This document shows, in pieces, positions 10,473 to 21,075 of a stretch of 64,000 bases of DNA (position 1 is its first letter; the number at the start of each line of letters is the position of its first letter). The stretch comes from Saussurea involucrata (taxonomy: Eukaryota > Streptophyta > Magnoliopsida > Asterales > Asteraceae). The notes beneath the pieces are model-generated. The model searched no databases. It saw only the letters and a list, made by a program, of their open reading frames with translations, and had not been told where the DNA came from. Position numbers and translations under genes: made by a program. The stretch lies in NCBI GenBank assembly GCA_033807775.1, contig CM066313.1, positions 91,211,484 through 91,275,483 of the forward strand. The letters run 5' to 3'.

Positions 10473-11143
10473 GCACAGCCTATGGAAGATTGGGTCTTCG
10501 AGGCCTGATCAGTAGACCCGGTTTTTGCTGTAATACAGCTGATGAGATGAGCAAAGATGAAGTTCATCTCGCTTGGCATCTTGCTCTTTAGCATAGTGGT
10601 TATCTTCTTCTCAGGGAGCTGGTCGCGCCTTGTATTCCAGTTATACTTCATTGCGTCCAAGAAGTCGATAATTTCAGCCTTACCTTCGTTGGAGTTTGGG
10701 TCAGGGAAAGGAACGAATTTGTTGTCCTTTGAGCTTGAAGGGAGGTTCAGGGTGTGTCGGATAACTCCAGGGGTGATTTTTGCTCCGCCGAAGTCAGTCT
10801 CAAAGGCGATGGCATCGATCTTTTTCTTTGGGTTTTTGGTAGAGGGGATTTGGGTACGATGAGCCGTGTACCAGAACTGAGCTAAGAGGTTTTTATGAGC
10901 AGGGGGCTTGATAGTGAGTGTTGTCGCCAGAGGACAGGTTTTGATAAAGTTCACTGCATCGTTCAGATGAGTGACCATTTTCTTTGGAGGGAATTCGAGC
11001 AAAGCATAGGGGTTATTCGAGTGAAATGGGATCTGGTCCATTGAGAGTTTCATCATTGGAGCCTTGGTAAGTTCAGCTTTGTCAGAAGTTGTAGGAGATG
11101 CAGTGGTGGTATTGTCAGTGGTTGCCATTGTTGTTTGGAACAC
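10473..11143 (-). pseudogene. Env-like extra ORF of Copia A, N-terminal part
   Basis: Minus-strand frame beginning MFQTTMATTDN at 11143. After a Thr/Ser-rich start it has a conserved-looking core: NPYALLEFPPKKMVTHLNDA, PPAHKNLLAQFWYTAH, FGGAKITPGVIRHTLNLP, then EMNFIFAHLISCITAKTG. The layout (short hydrophobic segment, QFW motif, then a beta-type segment) resembles the extra ORF found downstream of pol in Asteraceae Sirevirus-like Copia elements, which databases often label as putative plant transposon protein; that resemblance is from memory. It ends at the B insertion and continues at 8510. No transmembrane anchor is evident. Confidence 0.6.
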
Positions 11144-12070
11144 ACAAAGATGAAGAAGATAAATAAAATTTCTTAAAATGGAAAAGTTTCCAAAATAAGG
11201 GTTTTTCAGTTTCCATTTAGATAAGGAAATGGAAAACTATGGTTTTCCAGTTTTGAAAAGAAGTACAAAACTAGTGAAAGTTCTTGTTTTCCAATTTCCT
11301 TTTAAGGAAAGGATTCTGGAAAAACGTATGAAATGTTCCAAGTTTAAGATTTTTGTTAAAAACTTGAAGAACAACCTGTAAACAGATTGTGTTCATAAAA
11401 CCATGAATAAATGATTTCATTATTAGAAAGTTCTTTTATTTGATCTTTGAAAAACAATAATGAGATCAAAAACAAGTTCATAAGATGGAAATAAAAGAGA
11501 AGTTAACCTGTTTCGTGATGTAGAAGATGATAAACAGGTTCTTAAGAAAATAATCTGAATGCTTTAGAGAGTATGATCGCGTAAAAGGTAAAAATATAAA
11601 CTCAAAAGGGTTTATATAGTGAGAGTAGAGAGAGAAAAACTAAGAACGGGAAAAGTTTTTCATGATGACACGTGACACGTCCCTTGAATCTAATTGGACA
11701 AGGAAACGAAACGGGCGAACGTGTCAGACAAAAAGGCGTGCCATGGTTTATCCAAAGGATGACGTCACCAACGTCCTTTCGTATTTTAAGGTGTCTCTGA
11801 GGGTTTTAGAAAAACTCAGGGACAATTTTAAAATTGAGAAGCACTGAATGAAAATATCAGTGTTAGTATTAGAGTTTCAAAGTATCACTGAAAGGAAGAG
11901 ATATTCAGTTATGTAAATTATTTTGAAATCTTGCATGCTGAGGCGAACGTCAGCGATTAAGAGAGAGAACATACCTTGATATCAGCGAATCAATTTGTTC
12001 AGATATTAGATGATTAATATGGGTATACAAGTTCATATTATTACTGATCAAATGCTAAGCGCTGAAGATT
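11144..12070 (-). other. Copia A spacer between pol stop and extra ORF
   Basis: About 930 bp with no long frame on the minus strand. It carries several TCAGCGA words (for example near 11950-11990), the word enriched in the A LTR. A subgenomic or spliced RNA would be needed to express the downstream ORF; no splice site is asserted. Confidence 0.5.
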
Positions 12071-12175
12071 TTACTCTTCGAGGTTCAACATTTCAAGCTC
12101 GCTGATAAGAAAGTTGAATCTTGTCTCATCAATAGGTTTGGTGAAAAGATCAGCTAACTGGAAGTCAGTGGGAAT
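12071..12175 (-). pseudogene. Copia A pol, RNase H C-terminus
   Basis: The minus strand reads from the D insertion point as IPTDFQLADLFTKPIDETRF and on to a TAA at 12073-12071. LADLFTKPI is the hallmark C-terminal motif of Copia RNase H. It directly continues the ELHFI end of the piece at 19281, across element D. Confidence 0.85.
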
Positions 12176-12424
12176 TATAACGAACCGGTATCCCAAAACA
12201 TACATAATATACATCAATTAACATGTTATACATAGCGTCGTTACATTCATAACAAAAGATACATGATAATTCACATACGATCTCAAAGTCTCAAACTATA
12301 CAATACAAAACGTAGGCATTTCCTAATCTTCGTCAGCTATCAACCGCATCCTACACTTAATCCTTCCTTTTGCTAATAAAAGCTCCTCGACCTGGAATAC
12401 ATATTTTTGAAAGAAAATGAGGGT

Positions 12425-12440
12425 TAAACCAAACGGTCTA
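12425..12440 (-). promoter_or_regulatory. TAGACC stem-loop in D LTR
   Basis: The minus strand reads TAGACC-GTTT-GGTTTA; the second D copy (17832-17817) reads TAGACC-GTTT-GGTCTA with perfect pairing. The sequence continues AACCCTCA toward an acceptor-like TTCCAG. Homologous stem-loops are in E, F and H. Confidence 0.6.
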
Positions 12441-12822
12441 GTGAGATAGTCCCTGTCAGTTTAGAAATACTTTTTATAAAACACACATATACCCCAAATA
12501 ATTAAATACCAAGTAAGACTCGTGCATCGTGTTCATCTCCTCATTCCCATGGCCAAATTAGTTGGTTGCAAGCCAACTAATCAATTCATTCACCGTACGA
12601 CAATTACAGCCAACACCGTCGTACGACAATTACAGCCAATACTCCACCAGTCCTAAACCCGACAAACGTGCTCTCGTGTAGTGTAATGCTCATATAAAAA
12701 ATTTATATCTCAATATATCATATTTTCATTTATAAATACGTCATCACATTCCAACCACATATCCATTTCAACATAAACACATAACCACACCATCTATCAC
12801 ATTCCCAATCCACACATATCCA

Positions 12823-12826
<4 letters not shown>

Positions 12827-12882
<56 letters not shown>
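12827..12882. repeat. (AT)n microsatellite in D LTR
   Basis: About 55 bases of alternating AT, inside the candidate second intron of the D LTR. The other copy (18209-18291) is interrupted by GATAGA and TCTTC. Confidence 0.9.
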
Positions 12883-12884
<2 letters not shown>

Positions 12885-13058
12885 CAGTTTGAAAACATTT
12901 TGAAGTAAAACTCACCTGATTGCGTAACACAAACCCTTTTCAAGCTATTTTCCAGTACTCCGATCTTTCACCCCAATATTCACAGAATCAGAAATCAGAT
13001 AAATACAAATATCTCTTTTAAAACTAAAAACTCTAAAAATCCCAAAATCCTCGACTCA

Positions 13059-13253
13059 TATCGCAATCAACTACTGCGATAACCCCATGTCGCAACACAC
13101 CACTCATATCGCAATTAACTACTGCGACACAGTAGCATATCGCAACCAACTGTTGCGATATACCACAAGTCGCAACTGACCATTGCGATATCAAGAGCTT
13201 ATCGCAACCCAAGGTTGCGATATTCATGAATGTCGCAACTCAAGGTTGCGATA
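13059..13253 (-). repeat. TTGCGATA/TATCGCAA dyad array in D LTR
   Basis: About seven pairs of TATCGCAA (or TGTCGCAA) followed some 15 bp later by TTGCGATA. Left arms sit at about 13059, 13088, 13107, 13138, 13168, 13200 and 13231; the last four are 30-32 bp apart. The same word and the same period occur in the LTRs of F. It is located in the candidate first LTR intron. Confidence 0.85.
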
Positions 13254-14152
13254 CCTATGATGTTCATCAATATCTCAGTTAACTAAATTCCTCCTAAACC
13301 CAGAAATTTACAGTTTTAGACCATGAATGTTTATGATATTTTGCAGATATGTTTAAGACTACCATTAGAACACTAATCCAAACCCAGATTTTACATATCC
13401 TTCTAAAAATACCAAGACCCACTTCTAAAACTCATAGAAACTAAGAAACATAAAAGAGAGAATTTGTATAGATTATTACCTTTGATTCCACAGTTTGTTT
13501 GTAAACCTTTCAGCTGAACATAATTTGCTTCCTCTTCTTCTTTAAACTTTTTCTCTCAAATCTCTCTCTTTTTCTCTCCTCTCTCTCTTGCCGAAAACAA
13601 CACACTCACACACACACACACTTTGGGTTTTGCTAGAATGTCTCTAAATGAGACACTTCATTGTGTCAAAGAGAAGGGGCGGTGGATGTGAAAGATATTT
13701 TCACATTTACCAAACAAACCCCACACTTCGAGTCCGGAAAAGGTGGTGTTGTCCGGGTTGTTTGGGTTGTCCGGATACTTTAGCTGTTTTGGTCACTTTT
13801 GAGGATTTGAGTCATCTAGAGTCCTTGGTCTTCTAGTATGTTTTATGTGATCAGTTAGTAAGGGGATATTTGTATTTAATCTATTTGCAGACTCTGTGGA
13901 TTGGGAGTGAAAGACTGAATCTTTTGGAAAAAAGCTTGGAAGTGTTTATGGATAAGCGATCGAGGTGAGTTTTGCTTTAAAACGTTTTTGAACTGGAATA
14001 CATATATATGTGTATATATATATATATGAGATGATTATGTGGTAGGAATATGATTATGTGTATATAAATGACAATATGATATATTGAGATATATATTGTA
14101 TTTATATGAGCACTGCACTACACGAGGATATGGTAGCCGATCTGTTAGTCGG

Positions 14153-14278
14153 CGGAGCTGTATGGAAATGCAACGGAGCTGTATGGAAATGCAGCGGAGC
14201 TGTATGGAATTACAGTGGAGCTGTAGGTAATTGCAGCGGAGCTGTGTGTGATTGCAGCGGAGTCGACTGTATTTGGGT
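14153..14278 (+). repeat. 21-bp tandem repeat, six units, in E 5' LTR
   Basis: Units starting CGGAGCTGTATGGAAATGCA begin at 14153, 14174, 14195, 14216, 14237 and 14258, exactly 21 bp apart. The 3' LTR copy has seven units. Confidence 0.9.
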
Positions 14279-14504
14279 ACAGTGACGATGATTAGTTGGC
14301 TTGCTACCAACTAATATGGCCATTTGTGGAGGAATAAGGTGAATGAGATGTACACGATGCACGAGTCTGAATTGGTATTTAAATACGTGTGGTATGTTTG
14401 TATTTTACGAAAGGATTACCAAAGGTTTATCTAAACTATTTTGATACAAAGTATTATGTGAAATGGTTTAATAATGATTTTGGAAAGGACCGGGAATAAC
14501 TCAC

Positions 14505-14521
14505 TAGACCCGTTTGGTCTA
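14505..14521 (+). promoter_or_regulatory. TAGACC stem-loop in E LTR
   Basis: TAGACC-CGTTT-GGTCTA, perfect six-base stem, preceded by CTCAC and followed by AACCCTCA, 34 bases before the acceptor at 14555. Second copy at 17473-17489. Confidence 0.65.
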
Positions 14522-14746
14522 ACCCTCATTTTGTTTTCAAAAAAATGGTTTCCAGCTTAAGGATCGGCAGGAGAGGATGAAGTGTAGGGAGCTTTTGGTT
14601 GGATGTTGATTAGGAAGCTTAATGTATTTTGTAGTTTCGAGACCGAAGGGACCGTTTGTGGTTTATTATGTATCTTTTATTATGAATGTAATGAAGTTAT
14701 GCAATATATGTTATTTGAAGCATGTTTGGGAAACCGGGTCGTTACA

Positions 14747-16008
14747 AATGGTATCAGAGCCCGGTTTAAGGGATTTAGGTATATGTACCCGTACCTAGAC
14801 TTAAACTGCATGTGAAGTAGGATGTCCTTGATATATTAGAACCTTGGGATGCTAAGTATAAAAGGTAGAAGGAACATCATGTAAGGTAATTTCAGATTAC
14901 ACCTGGCCAGTGTAATTGTGATCTTACAGGTGCATGTTTGGACTGGAATACCTTATTATATGGGGTATGTGCTTATGTGTATATTAACTCTATAAAAATC
15001 AACAGAGTGGCAGATCGGGTCGTTACATGTATATTTCTATAAACTCTATACGTGCTAAAGGTGTTTTCTGACTTGGGTGCAAACCGATTTTTTTGTGTTT
15101 TCAATTTTATTATTTGTGTTAGAAAAATATTTGATAATTGTGTTAGAGATATAGAAGGGTGTGTTTAATTATTGTTGTTTTAATTTGTTAGTGTATGGAG
15201 TGTGATGGCTTGAGTGTAAAGAATAATAGTAGTATGTGGAACGTGACGATTATGTGTAGAGAGTAACGGTAATGTGTGAAGTCTTGACCTTGTCATGAAG
15301 GCGACGGTTTAGTATGTTGTGAAGATTATACTTAATGTGATTGTTGACGCTATCAAGAAAGGTATTGTTTAAATGTGTGGGGTGATGTGGATAAGATGGT
15401 GGCAGTTTATAATTAGTGAATGTGCGAGGTGTAGTAGTAATGAATTTCGTGAGATTAAGTGGTGGATTTGTGACGATATGGGGTGAGTATAAGTGGAAAC
15501 CTCTGCTCGGAATTTTGTTTGTAAGTTGTGTAGATGTGCCAAAAGTATGTGTGGAGAAGTATGGATGTCTAGGCGGTGTGTAGTAGTGTTATTCAAGAAT
15601 AAGAGAATGGAGTGGCAGTAGATGGTTAGCTAAAGAATGGAGTATTACCGTTTGAGAAATGGAAAATGTGTAGTTGTTTCGAGCATTGAGTGTGATTTCA
15701 GATTGACTCGATTAAGTTCCTGATATGAGGTATGGTGAAATTGTTAGTAAGGTATAGTAGTTGTTGAAATTGGGTACGTGCGATTGGTTTGGAGGTGAAA
15801 GAAAGCTAGCTCATAGGATCCGTTAAGAGTGAGTACCTTCTAGAGTGCTATCCTTGGAGAAAACGTGTTTTATGTTGAGAAGAGAGTGGGAGAAAGTAGT
15901 CGAATGTAATGATCAGAGTGAAGGACCATTGGATAGGACATGATAGTAGTTACCCTCATTTATTGCTTAACCGAATTCCGGGACGGAATTCTTTTAAGGG
16001 GGAGATAA
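14747..16008 (+). other. Non-coding internal domain of E
   Basis: Starts with the primer site TGGTATCAGAGC (14749-14760) and runs to the purine tract at the 3' LTR. No frame of more than about 75 codons is convincing and no Ty3 domain is visible. Long stretches match the internal region of H (for example GATATGGGGTGAG and GTGTGGGG..GAT...GATAAGATGG), so a non-coding function such as packaging or dimerisation is possible. Confidence 0.65.
14749..14760 (+). other. Primer binding site of E (tRNA-iMet)
   Basis: TGGTATCAGAGC two bases after the LTR end GTTACA. Confidence 0.9.
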
Positions 16009-16346
16009 TGTAATACCCCGGGTAAGTTCGTTAGTTAAAATCCCTTTTCCGTTAAGTTTAGTTAACTTTAAAGTTGATATTTAGGGTAAGTTTGGGTAAA
16101 TATATATAAGTTTAGGGGTGTTTAGATTAATTAGTAAGTTAAAAAAGGTATTGTGGTCATTAGTGAGAAATGTGGGGTTTAAATGGTAAATAAGGTTAGA
16201 TATTATCCTTATGATTTCCAGATATTTAGAAAAGCAGAAAATCAGTAGGTGTTGTGTGTGTGTGTTGAGAGAAAGAGAGAGCAAGAAGAAGAAAGAAAGG
16301 TTGTGGCTAAGAGACTCAATTTGGAGTACTTGGAAGTGAATCTGAG

Positions 16347-16837
16347 GTATGTTCCTTTACATTTTATGTTCATAATTGCTATTAGGTAGTTTCCATTGGT
16401 GTACAAAAGTCGAATTCATGTCTGGTATCGAAACAACAGATTTCTGGGTGAAAATGGGGTAAACCGACAGGGATGTCCGGATAGAATGAATGTGTCTGGG
16501 TAGATTCTTGGGTGGTGTCCGGGTAAGTTGTTGATAGAGTCCGAACGATTGGATTGATGGTTTCCGGATGATTTAGAGTCTGGATGGCATCCGGATTCCT
16601 TGTGTTGTCCGGATAAATCGTGTTGTCCGGATTAGTCTTGCTATCCGGATTACTGAGGTTGTCCGGAAAAGTCATGTTGTCCGGAAAAGGTGGTGTTGTC
16701 CGGGTTGTTTGGGTTGTCCGGATACTTTAGCTGTTTTGGTCACTTTTGAGGATTTGAGTCATCTAGAGTCCTTGGTCTTCTAGTATGTTTTATGTGATCA
16801 GTTAGTAAGGGGATATTTGTATTTAATCTATTTATAG
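16347..16837 (+). other. Candidate LTR intron A of E
   Basis: Donor CTGAG|GTATGTTCC; the acceptor is TTTATAG here and TTTGCAG in the 5' LTR copy (ending 13890). Length about 491 nt; the intron is largely filled by the TCCGGA array. Confidence 0.45.
16563..16722 (+). repeat. TCCGGA array, 18-bp period, in E LTR
   Basis: TCCGGA/TCCGGG occurs at 16590, 16608, 16626, 16644, 16662, 16680, 16699 and 16717, with spacing 18 (once 19). Less regular copies precede it from 16476. The intervening bases drift but often contain TGTTG. The same word and spacing recur in H. Confidence 0.9.
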
Positions 16838-17099
16838 ACTCTGTGGATTGGGAGTGAAAGACTGAATCTTTTGGAGAAAAGCTTGGAAGTGTTTATGGAT
16901 AAGCGATCGAGGTGAGTTTTGCTTTAAAACGTTTTTGAACTGGAATACATATATATGTGTATATATATATATATGAGATGATTATGTGGTAGGAATATGA
17001 TTATGTGTATATAAATGACAATATGATATATTGGGATATATATTGTATTTATATGAGCACTGCACTACACGAGGATATGGTAGCCGATCTGTTAGTCGG

Positions 17100-17246
17100 C
17101 GGAGCTGTATGGAAATGCAGCGGAGCTGTATGGAAATGCAGCGGAGCTGTATGGAAATGCAGCAGAGCTGTATAGAATTACAGTGGAGCTGTAGGTAATT
17201 GCAGCGGAGCTGTGTGTGATTGCAGCGGAGTCGACTGTATTTGGGT
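17100..17246 (+). repeat. 21-bp tandem repeat, seven units, in E 3' LTR
   Basis: Units at 17100, 17121, 17142, 17163, 17184, 17205 and 17226; one unit more than in the 5' LTR. Confidence 0.9.
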
Positions 17247-17714
17247 ACAGTGACGATGATTAGTTGGCTTGCTACCAACTAATATGGCCATTTGTGGAGG
17301 AATAAGGTGAATGAGATGTACACGATGCACGAGTCTGAATTGGTGTTTAAATACGTGTGGTATGTTTGTATTTTACGAAAGGATTACCAAAGGTTTATCT
17401 AAACTATTTTGATACAAAGTATTATGTGAAATGGTTTTATAATGATTTTGGAAAGGACCGGGATTAACTAACTAGACCCGTTTGGTCTAACCCTCATTTT
17501 GTTTTCAAAAATATGTTTTCCAGGTTAAGGATCGGCAGGAGAGGATGAAGTGTAGGGAGATTTTGGTTTGATGTTGATTAGGAAGCTTAATGTATTTTGT
17601 AGTTTCGAGACCGAAGGGACCGTTTGTGGTTTATTATGTATCTTTTATTATGAATGTAATGAAGTTATGCAATGTATGTTATTTGAAGCATGTTTGGGAA
17701 ACCGGGTCGTTACA

Positions 17715-18258
17715 CTAATCTTCGTCAGCTATCAAACGCATCCTACACTTAATCCTTCCTTTTGCTAATAAAAGCTCCTCGACCTGGAATACATATTTTT
17801 GAAAGAAAATGAGGGTTAGACCAAACGGTCTAGTGAGATAGTCACTGCCAGTTTAGAAATCCTTTTTATAAAACACACATATACCCCAAATAATTAAATA
17901 CCAAGTAAGACTCGTGCATAGTGTTCATCTCCTCATTCCCATGGCCAAATTAGTTGGTTGCAAGACAACTAATCAATTCATTCACCGTACGACAACACCG
18001 CCGTAGGACTATTACAGCCAATACTCCGCCAGTCCTAAACCCGACAAATGTGCTCTCGTGTAGTGTAATGCTCTTATAAAAAAATTTATATCTCAATATA
18101 TCATATTTTCATTTATAAATACGTCATCACATTCCAACAACATATCCATTTCAACATAAACACATAAACACACCATCTATCACATTCCCAATCCACACAT
18201 ATCCATCTCATATATATATATATATATATATATAGATAGATATATATATATATATATC

Positions 18259-18293
<35 letters not shown>

Positions 18294-19275
18294 CAGTTTG
18301 AAAACATTTTGAAGTAAAACTCACCTGATTGCGTAACACAAACCCTTTTCAAGCTATTTTCCAGTACTCCGATCTTTCACCCCAATATTCCCAGAATTTG
18401 AAATCAGATAAATACAAATATCTCTTTTAAAACTAAAAACTCTAAAAATCCCAAAATCCTCGACTCATATCGCAATCAACTACTGCGATAACCCCATGTC
18501 GCAACACACCACTCATATCGCAATTAACTACTGCGACACAGTAGCATATCGCAACCAACTGTTGCGATATACCACAAGTCGCAACTGACCATTGCGATAT
18601 CAAGAGCTTGTCGCAACCCAAGGTTGAGATATTCATGAATGTCGCAACTCAAGGTTGCGATACCTATGATGTTCATCAATATCTCAGTTAACTAAATTCC
18701 TCCTAAACCCATAAATTTACAGTTTTAGACCATGAATGTTTCTGATATTTTGCAGATATGTTTAAGACTACCATTAGAACACTAATCCAAACCCAGATTT
18801 TACATATCCTTCTAAAAATACCAAGACCCACTTCTAAAACTCATAGAAAACTAAGAAACATAAAAGAGAGAATTTGTATAGATTATTACCTTTGATTCCA
18901 CATCTTGTTTGTAAACCTTTCAGCTGAACATAATCTGCTTCCTCTTCTTCTTTAATCTTTTTCTCTCAAATCTCTCTATTTTTCTCTCCTCTCTCTCTTG
19001 CCGAAAACAACACACACACACTTTGGGTTTTGCTAGAATGTCTCTAAATGAGACACTTCATTGTGTCAAAGAGAAGGGGCGGTGGATGTGAAAGATATTT
19101 TCACATTTACCAAACAAACCCCACACTTCCTTTACTTGACACAAAATACCCTTAAGCTTCTAAATTAAAATTAAAACTTACCCCTTAACTTATAATTCCA
19201 TAAACCTAATCCCAAACTTACCTTAAAATTAAAATAATAAAATTAAATAAACCATCAATGTACCCGATTATTACA
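17715..19275 (-). repeat. Right (5') LTR of D, truncated at inner end
   Basis: Starts abruptly at CTAATCTTCGTC after the end of E and runs to the GGAAT duplication. Its outer 146 bp (19130-19275) carry a U3-like block with AATTATAAGTTAAGGGGTAAG, also found near the start of the F LTRs, showing D and F are related. Confidence 0.8.
18468..18662 (-). repeat. TTGCGATA/TATCGCAA dyad array, second D copy
   Basis: Same array as 13059-13253 with a few substitutions (one arm is TTGAGATA). Confidence 0.85.
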
Positions 19276-19280
19276 GGAAT

Positions 19281-20056
19281 AAAATGAAGTTCTATATCAC
19301 CATTCATCACATGATCTCTGATGAAATGATACCTGATCTCGATGTGTTTGGTCTTTGAGTGTAGCACTGGATTGTTTGCTAGCGATGACACTAGTGCTGT
19401 CGCAATAGATTGGAATTTTGGAGAGCTGAAGGTCATAGTCCAATATTTGATTTCTCATCCATAAGACCTGAGAACAACAGCTTCCAGCGGCTACATACTC
19501 AGCTTCAGCGGTTGAGGTGGACACTGAATTTTGCTTTTTACTTGTCCAACTCACCAGTTTTCCACCCAGGAGCTGACAGCCTCCTATGGTGCTTTTCCTA
19601 TCCAATTTGCATCCTGCAAAATCACTATCTGAATAGGCGATTAGATCAAACCCTGAGTCTTTGGGATACCAAAGACCTAGGTTAGGAGTACCCTTAAGGT
19701 ATCGAAAAATAAGCTTTACAATGATCAAATGAGATTCCTTAGGTTCAAATTGATATCATGCACATAAACAAGTTGCATACATAATATCAGGACGGCTAGC
19801 TGTAAGATACAGAAGAGAGCCGATCATCCCACGGTACGCTGTGACATTAACAGGTTCCTGAAGGATCTTTGTTATGTGTCAGCGGCGGTGCCATTGGGGT
19901 TTTCATAGCTGAGCTGTGAGTTAAATCAAACTTTTTCAGCATATCTTTAACATACTTACCTTGGTGAATGAAAGTCCCTTTTTCATTCTGCTTGATTTGA
20001 AGACCAAGGAAATATGTTAGTTCACACATCATACTCATTTTATATTCACCTTTCAT
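19281..20056 (-). pseudogene. Copia A pol, RT end and RNase H
   Basis: Minus strand. The RT tail reads MSMMCELTYFLGLQIKQNEK (within 20056-19847) and the RNase H reads YSDSDFAGCKLDRKSTIGG, SVSTSTAEAEYVAAGS and IPIYCDSTSVIA (19728-19297), followed in another frame by NNPVLHSKTKHIEIRYHF (19436-19281). These are classic Copia RNase H blocks with the acidic residues D (DSDFAG), E (EAEY) and D (CDS) present. At least two frameshifts break it; it stops at the D insertion site. Confidence 0.85.
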
Positions 20057-21075
20057 TCTTTCAGTGAAACGAGTACATAAAGCAGGGTAGAACCAAATAT
20101 AATATCATCGACATATATTTGAACAAGAATGATATGACCTTTTACTTTCCTGAAAAATAGAGTTTTATCGATTTTATTTCGCTCAAATTTTTCAATATGG
20201 AGATAAGTAGAGAGAGTGTCATACCAGGCACGAGGAGTTTGCTTTAAGCCATAGAGTGCCTTATCCAGTTTATATACATAACTTGGATGCTTAGGATCAG
20301 TGAATCCTGGAGGTTGTTCCACGTAGACTTCTTCATTCAGCCTTCCATTAAGAAATGCGGATTTCACATCCATTTGATATACTTTGAAGTCTTTGTGAAA
20401 GTCGTATGCTAGAAATAGACGAATTGCTTCGAGTCTTGCCACAGGGGCAAATGTTTCGTCGTAGTTTATGTATTTCTCTTGTCTGTATCCCTGAGCAACA
20501 CGACGAGCCTTGTTGCGGGTTACAGTTCCATGTTCATCCAACTTGTTTCGATAGACCCATTTAGTGCCTATCACTGACTTGTCAGATGGTCTTGGAACGA
20601 GTTTCCAAACTTTGTTTCTTTCAAATTCTGTCAGCTCTTCTTGCATAGCGCTGACCCAGTTTGGATCTCTGAGGGCATCATCTATTTTCTTTGGTTCAAT
20701 CTGAGAAATAAAGTTAACAAATAAATAAATGTTACCTGCACTTCGTCGAGTCTGAACACCAGCATTTGGATCACCAAGAATCTGATCAATGAGGTGATTT
20801 ATAGTCCATCGCTGAGCCGGAGCATAATTCGCCGACTCAATTTGAACATCTAGAGGAGCTGAAGAAGAGGCCTCAGTAACTTCAGGTATTTCAGGCAAGA
20901 GAGGAAGATGTTCAAATAGCATTTCTTTCACTAATTGCTGAGAAATAGATGGTATATCTGAGGTAGATGGTTTAGAAGCAGGCATAGTGGTGAGAGGAAC
21001 AACTGAAACCCATGAAGATTCAGCTTCACTTGTCTGCATGCTTGAGATGATAGTAGGATCATCATCAGCGGTAGG
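20053..21075 (-). pseudogene. Copia A pol, reverse transcriptase
   Basis: A 328-residue minus-strand frame (21039-20053). After a Ser/Pro-rich linker come SAMQEELTEFERNKVWKLVP, GTKWVYRNKLDEHGTV, YDETFAPVARLEAIRLFLA, YQMDVKSAFLNGRLNEEVYV, ALYGLKQTPRAWYD and the catalytic IYVDDIIFGS, all canonical Copia RT blocks. The frame breaks right after IIFGST and resumes in the next piece. At 21071-21075 the sequence is cut by element F (TSD GTAGG) and continues at 48161. Confidence 0.9.

Larger units (their letters stand above)
12176..13729 (-). repeat. Left (3') LTR of D, truncated at inner end
   Basis: Shares about 1.4 kb (12323-13729) with 17715-19129. In minus-strand order it holds a TG run and GA-rich leader (about 13620-13540), a donor AAAG|GTAATAATC at 13479, the TTGCGATA array, an exon-like block ending ATCAG|GTGAG (donor at 12915), an AT microsatellite and a TAGACC stem-loop (12440-12425). 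Confidence 0.8.
13891..14555 (+). other. Candidate LTR exon 2 and intron B of E
   Basis: An acceptor CTATTTGCAG ends at 13890, a 74-nt block follows and ends CGATCGAG|GTGAGTTTTG (donor GT at 13965); the next good acceptor is GGTTTCCAG at 14555. Predicted intron B is therefore 13965-14555 (591 nt) and contains the 21-bp array and the TAGACC stem-loop. The 74-nt exon resembles the exon-like block in D (both contain a TCTGTG..AT..GGG..TGAAAGA pattern and end before GTGAGTTTT). Splicing is predicted, not observed. Confidence 0.5.
13730..14746 (+). repeat. 5' LTR of E, truncated at its 5' end
   Basis: Aligns with 16679-17714 of the 3' LTR from GTCCGGAAAAGG onward (13732). Upstream sequence to 13729 belongs to D. 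Confidence 0.85.
13730..17714 (+). mobile_element. Element E: non-coding Ty3-type LTR element inside D
   Basis: Plus-strand element with a 5' LTR lacking its first 670 bp, an initiator-Met primer site, a 1.26-kb internal region without recognisable protein, a purine-rich tract (TTTTAAGGGGGAGA at about 15992) and a complete 1706-bp 3' LTR beginning TGTAATACCCCGGG and ending CGGGTCGTTACA. The two LTRs are very similar over their shared length. Lack of gag-pol makes it LARD-like, dependent on proteins from elsewhere. Its internal region is homologous to that of H. Confidence 0.8.
16009..17714 (+). repeat. 3' LTR of E, complete
   Basis: 1706 bp, TGTAATACC...GTTACA. In order: TATA-like TATATATAAG (about 16101), TG run and GA-rich leader (about 16250-16300), donor TCTGAG|GTATGTTCC (16347), 18-bp TCCGGA array, acceptor-like TTTATAG (16837), 74-nt block, donor GTGAGTTTTG, 21-bp array, stem-loop and acceptor TTTTCCAG. 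Confidence 0.85.
12176..19275 (-). mobile_element. Element D: Ty3-type LTR element inserted in Copia A, internally replaced
   Basis: The block is flanked by GGAAT (12171-12175 and 19276-19280). It starts TATAACG and ends ATTACA, i.e. degraded TGTAA...TTACA termini in reverse orientation. Two minus-strand LTR pieces remain, the left missing about 146 bp on its inner side and the right missing about 147 bp on its inner side. Between them sits plus-strand element E rather than D's own internal region. Insertion of E into D's right LTR followed by one deletion from 13729 into E's 5' LTR explains every junction. Confidence 0.75.

Noticed and set aside
12730..12930. Minus-strand frame with an Ile-Tyr repeat
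   Set aside because: It is produced by the AT microsatellite in the D LTR.
13059..13253. CRISPR-like appearance of the regularly spaced TTGCGATA arrays
   Set aside because: Repeats are 8-bp dyad arms with 7-bp gaps and similar spacers, in a plant LTR and copied with it; no cas genes and a eukaryotic context.
14035..17278. Minus-strand frames with repeated LRCNSIQ-like peptides
   Set aside because: They read through the 21-bp tandem repeat of the E LTRs; 21 is a multiple of three, so the repeat stays open by construction.
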